Shown piece by piece: positions 1-4,919 of a stretch of DNA of 9,576 nucleotides (positions are counted from its first letter, which is position 1; every line of letters begins with the position of its first letter). The DNA is taken from positions 1-9,576 of the forward strand of contig URJM01000070.1 in NCBI GenBank assembly GCA_900548225.1, given 5' to 3'. Below the pieces are notes generated by a model, which worked only from the letters and a program-made list of their open reading frames with translations, was not told the DNA's origin and did no database searches. The DNA comes from an uncultured bacterium. GTDB taxonomy: Bacteria; Verrucomicrobiota; Lentisphaeria; Oligosphaerales; Oligosphaeraceae. The position numbers and the translations under genes are program-made.

Positions 1-451
1 GAATATTTGGGGCGGCTTATAGCCGTTTAGTGTCAAAAACTACTGGAAGTTCACATATAAACGCGACCTTAGCCTTAAGGACAACACATATTCCGCAAAT
101 CTGGCCAAATACGTAGGACATACGCTGAAGCCGTCCTCAAACGGGGAAACAGCCTTGAACTATTTCACTTCGGCCATTGACAGTGCTGGTGTATATCTTC
201 TTGACGAACCTGAAAACAGCATGTCCCCGATGTTTCAACTGAAGTTGATTGAGTTTCTCCAGATAACTGCCTCTTTTCTTGGAATGCAGTTCATCATAGC
301 CACACATTCGCCATTGATCTTGGGAATGAAAAACGCGGTAATATTCAACCTTGATGAAGAAGGCGCTCCCAGGAGCAAGTGGTCGGAACTGGAGAACATC
401 CGCGTTCTTCAACAGTTCTTCTCCGAACGGGCCAACGAGTTTGAAGCGTAA
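1..451 (+). pseudogene. AAA/ABC-type ATPase, C-terminal fragment
   Basis: The frame is open from base 23 to the stop at 449-451 and encodes the end of a P-loop ATPase of the small AAA_21/SMC-like type found in defence islands. Visible motifs are a signature-like NGETALNYF (about 143-169), a Walker B strand ending in LLDEPENSMSP (about 197-229) and the following QFIIATHSPLI histidine switch (about 289-321). The Walker A part would lie upstream, outside the window. An in-frame TAG at 20-22 interrupts this frame, and no ATG is available downstream of it; the only plausible start codon is a TTG at 155, inside the conserved core, so it is not a credible start. This suggests a decayed gene or an upstream frameshift. 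The fragment converges with the minus-strand zinc-ribbon gene, leaving a 63-base gap with no clear terminator. The fold is clear; the exact family and role are not. Confidence 0.6.
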
Positions 452-514
452 AGGCGTCTCTTTACCCGAAGGTTTGTGTTTGCCAGATGGAAAAGGCAAT
501 AGTTGCAGGCAACC

Positions 515-754
515 TCAATATTTGCGCAAATCGGGCATGTGGTTCTTTTTCCACTTCGCTCCACATTGTGGGCAGACCGTGGGAATCTTCTCCACGGTCT
601 TCATGGAGTCAGGGTCTTCCGCGCCATTGACGATGGCCGATGACGGGTCGCCAAGTTCATACGACTGGCGGAATCCGCATTTGGGGCACTCGCAGAGATA
701 GAAGCTGGATGGGTCGCGTCCGAAAGGGAAGCCTGGGGGGATGAAGTTGTTCAT
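515..754 (-). CDS. Small zinc-ribbon protein (79 aa), behind WYL regulator
   Basis: A 79-aa protein with two cysteine knuckles. The first is a CECPKCG stretch with Cys21, Cys23 and Cys26; the second is CPQCG with Cys61 and Cys64, in the classic CxxC-n-CxxC zinc-ribbon layout. No enzymatic motif is visible. The frame extends upstream to a possible start at 883, but the ATG at 752-754 (read on the minus strand) is chosen because it has a near-perfect AGGAGG six bases ahead of it. That site overlaps the end of the WYL gene, whose stop is at 768-770, so the two genes are almost certainly co-transcribed. The ribbon may bind nucleic acid or a protein partner; that is family-level inference. It is real as a gene on ribosome-site and motif evidence; its function is unknown. 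Confidence 0.75.
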   Translation of the reverse strand: MNNFIPPGFPFGRDPSSFYLCECPKCGFRQSYELGDPSSAIVNGAEDPDSMKTVEKIPTVCPQCGAKWKKNHMPDLRKY

Positions 755-767
755 GTTATTCCTCCTA

Positions 768-1751
768 CTAGGAGTTATTTCTGGCGATATTGCGTCCCGC
801 CTCGGCGACCTTTTCGCGCAGTGACTTCGGCTCCAGCACTTGGATGCGCCCCGCCTCGGCGAGAATCCACCGGATGACGTCATGTTCGACGGTCGGGTTC
901 AGTGCGACGACGAGCGACCCGTCCTCCTGGCGTTCGATTTTCGACTTGAAGACCTTTTGCTGTTCGTAGATGTAGAAGGCGATAGAGGCATCGCAGTGGA
1001 GTCGGATGCCCTCGACCTTCGGGTAGTTGAAAAGCCCTTTCCTGCGAGTGTCGTCGATGAGTTTCCTGTCCGTTTCGAAGCCCTGTGGATTGGAGGTGAC
1101 GGAGAGGATGCGCTGGCAAGCGTAGATGCGCAGATTCTTCGTGTTGTAGATGTAGCCTTTGGCGTACCAGAGTCCCTTGTGGAAGACGATGAGATGTGGC
1201 TCGAAGTCGCTTTCCGTCTCCTTTCCCTGCGGGTCGCGGTAGCGTATCGTGACCATGCGCTTTCGCCGCCATGCATCGAAGAGTTTCTTGAAGATTTCCG
1301 GGTTGATGGCTGCCTTCACTCCGGAGGCGCAGAGGATGGAGTCGATCATCGCGGCGTCGAAGAACTCCGAGGAGTTTGTCGCCAGCGCCTGGACGATGGC
1401 GCCGTCGATATCCGTCTTCAGCGGTTCCGGGACGATATCCTCCGCCAGTCGTGTGCCCAGCATTGCCATGCTGACGAAATCCTCCTGGAATACGGGCACC
1501 TTGAATTCCCATGATTTATGCCGGAGGTAATATCCCTTGTTTGTGGGGTCGTATTCGATGGGTGCGCCCAGTTCCAGGAGGTGGTTGATGTCGCGCATGA
1601 CGGTGCGTGGGCTGCAACCCATTGGCTCTCCGTCCTCATCCTCGTACCTTTCGAACTCCCGTGCCATCGATTGTGCGTTGGGGTAGTTTCCCAACTTCAT
1701 CTCGGCCACGAATTTCAACTGCCGCAGCAACCGTTGCTCCCTGTTGCCCAT
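768..1751 (-). CDS. WYL-domain transcriptional regulator (HTH + WYL + WCX)
   Basis: A 327-aa protein of typical length for a WYL regulator. Residues 1-75 form a winged helix; the recognition segment is about 46-65 (CSPRTVMRDINHLLELGAPI). A linker follows. The WYL domain is about 156-225 and contains TIRYRDPQGKE, the EPHLIVFHKGLWYAKGY core (with WYA in place of WYL at 195-197) and CQRI at 212-215. The C-terminal WCX-like part is about 247-325. Proteins of this class (for example BrxR and CapW) sense a nucleic-acid or nucleotide signal and repress defence operons by binding inverted repeats. Here the gene is divergent from the GTPase-retron block, and the spacer between them carries TGACA repeats, so autoregulation and control of that block are likely. 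The ribosome site upstream is weak (GGGGACAGAGAA). The class is certain; the target genes are inferred. Confidence 0.93.
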   Translation of the reverse strand: MGNREQRLLRQLKFVAEMKLGNYPNAQSMAREFERYEDEDGEPMGCSPRTVMRDINHLLELGAPIEYDPTNKGYYLRHKSWEFKVPVFQEDFVSMAMLGTRLAEDIVPEPLKTDIDGAIVQALATNSSEFFDAAMIDSILCASGVKAAINPEIFKKLFDAWRRKRMVTIRYRDPQGKETESDFEPHLIVFHKGLWYAKGYIYNTKNLRIYACQRILSVTSNPQGFETDRKLIDDTRRKGLFNYPKVEGIRLHCDASIAFYIYEQQKVFKSKIERQEDGSLVVALNPTVEHDVIRWILAEAGRIQVLEPKSLREKVAEAGRNIARNNS

Positions 1752-1774
1752 TTCTCTGTCCCCGTGTTGAAGTG

Positions 1775-1915
1775 TGACATTTTTGTTATCACCATAAGAT
1801 AATCAATTCTCACCGCGTATTAAGTGTTTCCATGACATTTTTCTGACAATGTTTTTCTGTTTTTTTCAGCGAAAGACCCGCATTTGAAAATACCCATGAC
1901 ATCTTTTGTCACGGG
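1775..1915. promoter_or_regulatory. TGACA repeats and TGACA/TGTCA palindrome, candidate WYL operator
   Basis: The divergent spacer holds four TGACA copies on the plus strand, starting at 1775, 1833, 1844 and 1897. The first and second continue as TGACATTTTT. The fourth is paired with TGTCA at 1907-1911, and the flanks CCC (1893-1895) and GGG (1913-1915) extend the symmetry around one mismatch. The rest of the spacer is T/A rich. WYL regulators bind inverted repeats in their own promoter regions, so this is the natural operator candidate. The repeats are seen directly; the binding is inferred. Confidence 0.5.
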
Positions 1916-1934
1916 TTGCTTCTTAAAATATGTG
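1906..1934 (+). promoter_or_regulatory. Candidate promoter of the GTPase-retron block
   Basis: TTGTCA at 1906-1911 (five of six to the -35 consensus) is followed after 17 bases by TATGTG at 1929-1934, a weak -10. The -35 box is the right arm of the TGACA/TGTCA palindrome, so a protein bound there would block it. Transcription would start near 1941, giving a short leader before the ATG at 1958. The -10 match is poor, so this is tentative. Confidence 0.35.
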
Positions 1935-1957
1935 CGAATACAGGAAATAGACATGTA

Positions 1958-2335
1958 ATGTGGAAGACCAGGAACACAATCTACTACGAGATGGTCGTCG
2001 ACCTGCTTTACAGGCTTCGCCTTGCGGACGACCTTTTCTGCCATGCGTCGGAAGCCGTGCTTGCCGCCATTAGCCTTGGGGAGATTTCGGGGAAGGCGGA
2101 GGCGGTGGAATCGCTTCGTTCCTACGCGAAGGCCCTTCGTGTCATCTACGCTGACTTTCTCCATGTCATCGAGGGGCATCATATCGTGTTTCCTGCGGAG
2201 ATGTCCCTATGGCAGTGGAACGAGTCCGGTTGCGATGTTGCGTTTGTGCAGGCAGTCGAGCGGCTGCACTCCATTGCGGATGGCATGGAGATGAAGTTAA
2301 GCGGCGAGATGGTGAAGCGGGAGGTTCGGGGATGA
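1958..2335 (+). CDS. Hypothetical helical protein, first gene of the block
   Basis: A 125-aa protein that I do not recognise. It begins MWKTRNTIYYEMVVDLLYRL and looks mostly alpha-helical, with heptad-like runs of Leu, Ala and Val around residues 12-40 and 45-75, and a W-Q-W patch near residues 88-90. No signal peptide, membrane segment or catalytic motif is visible. The frame is open from 1916, but the ATG at 1958 is preferred: AGGAAA sits about ten bases ahead, and an earlier start would run through the predicted promoter region. ATG 1991 is another option. Its stop overlaps the start of the next gene (ATGA at 2332-2335), so the two are translationally coupled and probably act together. It could be a partner or adaptor of the downstream GTPase; that is inference from coupling. 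Confidence 0.65.
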   Translation: MWKTRNTIYYEMVVDLLYRLRLADDLFCHASEAVLAAISLGEISGKAEAVESLRSYAKALRVIYADFLHVIEGHHIVFPAEMSLWQWNESGCDVAFVQAVERLHSIADGMEMKLSGEMVKREVRG

Positions 2336-3801
2336 ACAGGCTTCGATTCGGCGCACTTCTGCTATCTCGTGGCCATCGTTTCGGCTTCTATCTCTCGCAC
2401 CGTGTGGTGTTGACCGTGCCGGAGCCTGGCGTCATCCGTGCCCTGTCCCTGGCGGAGTTCCGGCCGTCGCAGGTCTTCGTCGCCGATGGCGTGGCAGTCT
2501 CCTTCTTCGATGCGCTGACTGCCGCGACCAACTGCAGTGAAAGCTTTTCGGATTCCCTTGCCATGGTGAAGCGGATGCTTGCCTTGCCAGGGGAAGCCTC
2601 TTTGAGTGATTTTTTCAAGTTGATGAACAAACGTTACGGTGCGGAACTGGTGGAGTTCGCCGTTCCAGTGCCCCGGAAAGAAGACAACCAGCAAGGAGAG
2701 AATGCCATGGACGAATCAGACGTCATCAAGGATTTCAACAATAAATACGAGGAGGCCTGCGCCAAATTCGGGAAGCGACCGAACATCCTGGTATGCGGCT
2801 ACACGGGAAGCGGCAAGACTTCCTTGACAAGGGCAATACTAGGCGACCTGGTTCCCCGTGACGCCATTGGCGATGGCCGTCCCACGACAATGGGCTACGA
2901 CTGCTACGAGAACGAGCTTGTGCAAATCTGGGACTCCAAGGGGCTGGAGCTTGGCCAATCCGAGGAGGAGTTTACGGAGCACACCCGTGACTTTGTCCGC
3001 CAGCGTCAGAATGATTCCAATGTGGACAACCACATCCACCTGGTTTGGTACGCCATCCAGGGCAGCGGGGCGCGGGTGACGGAGTGCGACCTCAACCTCA
3101 TCCGCAACATCTTCAACCCCGAGCATGTCATCGTTGTCATCACCAAGCAGGACATCACGCGACCTTCCCAGCGTGAGACCTTGGTCAAGACGCTTGTTGA
3201 CGCAGGGGTTCCCAGGGAGCACATTGTATTCACTTCGGACGCGGAGGGCGGTGCAGTCGGCTGCAAGGAACTGATGCTTCTCTCCTACAAGATGTTGCCG
3301 GAAGCGTACAAGGATGCCTTCATGGAGGCGCAGCGCATCGATCTGGAGGCTCGCATCCAGGCAATCATTGACAAACGCGGCAAGGCGAAGGGGATCATCG
3401 CCACCGCGGTCGCGGCGGCGGCCGCCGCAGGTGCGATTCCGATCCCCCTGTCTGACGCGGCAGTCCTCATCCCCGTCCAGATAACGATGATTGCCAGCCT
3501 TGCGGGGCTCTACGGCTTGAAGGAAGAGGCGATCAAGCAGTCGGCATTGCCATTCGTGGCGAAGTTGGTTGGCGTCTTTGCGGCGACGAGTCTTTTGAAG
3601 TTGATTCCGATGCTGGGAAGCGCCGTCAATGCCACTGTGGCGGGCACGCTCACCACAGCGATGGGGGTGTTCGTTCGAAACAATTTCGAGGAGACGGCGA
3701 TTGCCAAGGTGAAGGGATTGCCGGTTCCTCAGCTGAATTTCGACGTGGAACTTTTCAAGACGTTCTATGACGAGTACAAGAAGAATGAAACAGGAAAGTA
3801 A
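2332..3801 (+). CDS. P-loop GTPase with DUF697-like C-terminus and extra N-terminal domain
   Basis: A 489-aa protein. Residues 1-125 are an unrecognised domain (starts MNRLRFGALLLSRGHRFGFYL). Residues 126-489 are a TRAFAC-class GTPase: P-loop GYTGSGKTS at 156-164, a Thr pair at 185-186 as the likely G2 switch, G3 DSKG at 201-204, G4 TKQD at 271-274 (in place of NKxD) and a G5-like TSD at 301-303. From about 350 to 455 there is an Ala/Gly-rich, hydrophobic region resembling DUF697, which is often linked to membrane association. The start at 2332 has GGGAGG seven bases ahead and overlaps the preceding stop as ATGA. A second strong start at 2707 would give the 364-aa GTPase alone. The next gene follows after 65 bases on the same strand. 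The GTPase call is firm; DUF697 is likely; a defence or membrane-remodelling role is inferred. Confidence 0.85.
   Translation: MNRLRFGALLLSRGHRFGFYLSHRVVLTVPEPGVIRALSLAEFRPSQVFVADGVAVSFFDALTAATNCSESFSDSLAMVKRMLALPGEASLSDFFKLMNKRYGAELVEFAVPVPRKEDNQQGENAMDESDVIKDFNNKYEEACAKFGKRPNILVCGYTGSGKTSLTRAILGDLVPRDAIGDGRPTTMGYDCYENELVQIWDSKGLELGQSEEEFTEHTRDFVRQRQNDSNVDNHIHLVWYAIQGSGARVTECDLNLIRNIFNPEHVIVVITKQDITRPSQRETLVKTLVDAGVPREHIVFTSDAEGGAVGCKELMLLSYKMLPEAYKDAFMEAQRIDLEARIQAIIDKRGKAKGIIATAVAAAAAAGAIPIPLSDAAVLIPVQITMIASLAGLYGLKEEAIKQSALPFVAKLVGVFAATSLLKLIPMLGSAVNATVAGTLTTAMGVFVRNNFEETAIAKVKGLPVPQLNFDVELFKTFYDEYKKNETGK
2693..2709 (+). promoter_or_regulatory. Internal ribosome site and ATG inside the GTPase gene
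   Basis: AAGGAG at 2693-2698 stands eight bases before an in-frame ATG at 2707, exactly where the unknown N-terminal domain ends and the GTPase domain begins (MDESDVIKDF). There is no stop between the two parts. The linker residues VPRKEDNQQGENA are largely encoded by this ribosome site. Either two proteins (489 and 364 aa) are made, or two once separate genes have become joined in frame. Confidence 0.6.
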
Positions 3802-3866
3802 CGAACAACAAGCAACTTCTGGGGAAATCCCAGGAACAATCCAATTGAAGGAGCAAAGGAAAGAAA

Positions 3867-4130
3867 ATGAACAACAACCTGATAGAAAATGCGACAATGC
3901 AGGACGTGTTTGAGTGGATTCTTGCCAATGGCGGCAATCCAGGAATGGACACGGCTGGACTGGAAACGCTCATCGTCATGAACAGATGCCCCTATCGTTT
4001 GACGCAGTTCTGTAGCTTCGACGAGGACGGGGTTAATTTCGCCATAGCGCATCATGGCCATGCGTTTTCCAACAATGACGGAAACTACAGCGCATGCCAC
4101 GATGAGTTTGTTCGGATGTATTGTCGATGA
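3867..4130 (+). CDS. Hypothetical 87-aa Cys/His-rich protein
   Basis: A short protein I do not recognise. It starts MNNNLIENATMQDVFEWILANGG. The second half is rich in possible metal ligands: Cys41, Cys49, Cys77, Cys86 and His62, His63, His65, His78. The spacing does not match a standard zinc finger, so metal binding is only possible. No membrane segment is seen. The start at 3867 is supported by a GGA-containing purine tract just upstream (AAAGGAAAGAAA), with AAGGAG a little further back. It lies 65 bases after the GTPase gene and before a strong hairpin, on the same strand, so it is probably in the same operon. The protein is likely real given the ribosome site and position; function unknown. 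Confidence 0.6.
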   Translation: MNNNLIENATMQDVFEWILANGGNPGMDTAGLETLIVMNRCPYRLTQFCSFDEDGVNFAIAHHGHAFSNNDGNYSACHDEFVRMYCR

Positions 4131-4137
4131 CGTGTGA

Positions 4138-4174
4138 CCAGGGCAATGACGGCGGTTGCTGCCATTGCCCGTGG
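4138..4174 (+). other. Strong intergenic RNA hairpin (no U-tract)
   Basis: GGGCAATG (4141-4148) and CATTGCCC (4163-4170) pair perfectly. Inside, after one A/C mismatch, CGGC and GCTG pair around a GGTT loop. Outside, CCA (4138-4140) can pair with TGG (4172-4174) past one bulged base. The downstream sequence lacks a T run, so it is not a standard intrinsic terminator. It lies between the 87-aa gene and the membrane-anchor gene and could be an mRNA processing or stability element. Formation is predicted from sequence only. Confidence 0.55.
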
Positions 4175-4218
4175 AGCGCAAAAACGAAACCAACAAGCAA
4201 GACAGGAGGAAGACCATC

Positions 4219-4629
4219 ATGACAGACAAAATCAACGAACTCAAGGCACTGATTGAGACGATTGCCGAGGATTCACCGTTGCGGAAGCAACTGCAGAATG
4301 CGTTGGACGAGGAGATGGGGCGTATGGGTGAGAAGACGGACGGGATGTCTGGAGAATCATCTGCTCCGGACGCGGAGGAAGCATCTGCCGCGGAGTCCGT
4401 CGCCGGGACGGAGGAATCCGCTCCCCTCACCTCGGAGAGACTGGATGAAATCATCAAGAACCTGGAAACGGCATTGGAGGAGATGGAGAAGAGCAATCCG
4501 TCAACCCTGACCGGAAAGCTGGAGAAGCTGATGGAGGACGACGAGTTCATCACCGCCTCCGCGGGGTTTGTCCTCGGAGCAGCCGTGACGGGGCTCAGCG
4601 CGCTTGCGATTTGCGCGTTGAAGAGATAG
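4219..4629 (+). CDS. Acidic coiled-coil protein with C-terminal membrane anchor
   Basis: A 136-aa protein with three parts. Residues 1-35 form an amphipathic helix (MTDKINELKALIETIAEDSP). Residues 40-68 are a low-complexity acidic Ser/Ala/Glu linker. Residues 70-108 form a second charged helix likely to be coiled coil (LDEIIKNLETALEEMEKS). Residues about 111-133 are one hydrophobic segment (FITASAGFVLGAAVTGLSALAICAL) ending in a short basic tail (KR), which is the layout of a tail-anchored protein with the bulk in the cytoplasm. The frame is open from 4156, but ATG 4219 has AGGAGGA eight bases ahead and is clearly the start. It is the last protein gene before the retron RNA, which begins 15 bases after its stop. 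It may be the membrane partner of the GTPase; this is inferred from context. Confidence 0.72.
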   Translation: MTDKINELKALIETIAEDSPLRKQLQNALDEEMGRMGEKTDGMSGESSAPDAEEASAAESVAGTEESAPLTSERLDEIIKNLETALEEMEKSNPSTLTGKLEKLMEDDEFITASAGFVLGAAVTGLSALAICALKR

Positions 4630-4632
4630 GAT
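4604..4632 (+). promoter_or_regulatory. Candidate promoter of the retron RNA
   Basis: TTGCGA at 4604-4609 and TAGGAT at 4627-4632 are separated by 17 bases, each matching the sigma-70 consensus at four of six positions. A start about seven to twelve bases past the -10 box would fall at about 4639-4644, directly ahead of the a1 repeat at 4645, as expected for a retron RNA. It lies inside the end of the membrane-anchor gene, so operon read-through could also supply the RNA. Confidence 0.4.
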
Positions 4633-4644
4633 TAAAAAATTTTC

Positions 4645-4660
4645 GTAGCCATTTTCATCA
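4645..4660 (+). repeat. Retron a1 repeat
   Basis: The 16-base arm GTAGCCATTTTCATCA is the exact reverse complement of 4904-4919. In retrons this stem brings the RNA ends together so that the RT can prime from the internal G next to a1. Confidence 0.85.
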
Positions 4661-4903
4661 GAATAGCATCTGTCCTATTTTATGGAACAGATAGGAATGG
4701 CGAGTCGTCATTCTTAGAATGCAAGGATATGCACGCGCTTCTCGGTGGCATTTTCTTCCTCCGCTGGGCGCTTGCACATCGTCGTGTCCTCGACGTGCCA
4801 GAATCCGCTGGCGCGGATGTCAGCACGCCTTCGGACACTCCGATGAGCCATCGCCTCATCGGAGTTTGAAACTGCTCACCTTCGGTGCGCAGATTTTACA
4901 GTG

Positions 4904-4919
4904 TGATGAAAATGGCTAC
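4904..4919 (+). repeat. Retron a2 repeat
   Basis: The 16-base arm TGATGAAAATGGCTAC pairs perfectly with 4645-4660. It contains the ATG codons at 4906 and 4912, which are in frame with the RT, so the stem may hide these starts. Confidence 0.85.

Larger units (their letters stand above)
4645..4919 (+). ncRNA. Retron msr-msd non-coding RNA
   Basis: A 275-base region just ahead of a retron-type RT, bounded by a perfect 16-base inverted repeat (a1 4645-4660, a2 4904-4919). Right after a1 comes AATAGC, with a candidate branching G at 4666. The msr part has two stem-loops: ATCTGT/ACAGAT (4668-4673 with 4687-4692) and GAATGGC/GTCATTC with one G-T pair (4695-4713). The msd part appears to contain four hairpins: 4726-4780 (13 paired positions with two mismatches, plus an inner CGG/CCG stem), 4785-4837 (TGTCC/GGACA, CGTGC/GCACG, ATCCGC/GCGGAT), 4837-4865 (perfect 11-bp stem, loop of 7) and 4872-4892 (TTC loop). 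TAGAAT (4715-4720) with ATTTTA (4893-4898) is a possible b1/b2 base. The whole layout is what retrons require; exact cDNA ends cannot be read from sequence. Confidence 0.85.

Noticed and set aside
840..1514. 224-codon plus-strand frame opposite the WYL gene
   Set aside because: Shadow of the WYL regulator, whose domains on the minus strand are clear; Val/Asp/Glu-rich composition is typical of an antisense frame.
2839..3897. Long minus-strand open frame (352 codons) opposite the GTPase
   Set aside because: It mirrors the codon pattern of the plus-strand GTPase, has no family motif and no ribosome site; the plus strand has complete GTPase motifs.
3785..3913. 42-codon frame MKQESNEQQATSGE... 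overlapping the GTPase end and the next gene start
   Set aside because: Low-complexity Gln/Glu content reflects purine-rich ribosome-site sequence; no good ribosome site of its own and it overlaps the 87-aa gene.
3765..4553. 262-codon minus-strand open frame rich in serine
   Set aside because: Serine-rich composition is the antisense of the acidic coiled-coil gene; it also crosses three well-supported plus-strand genes.
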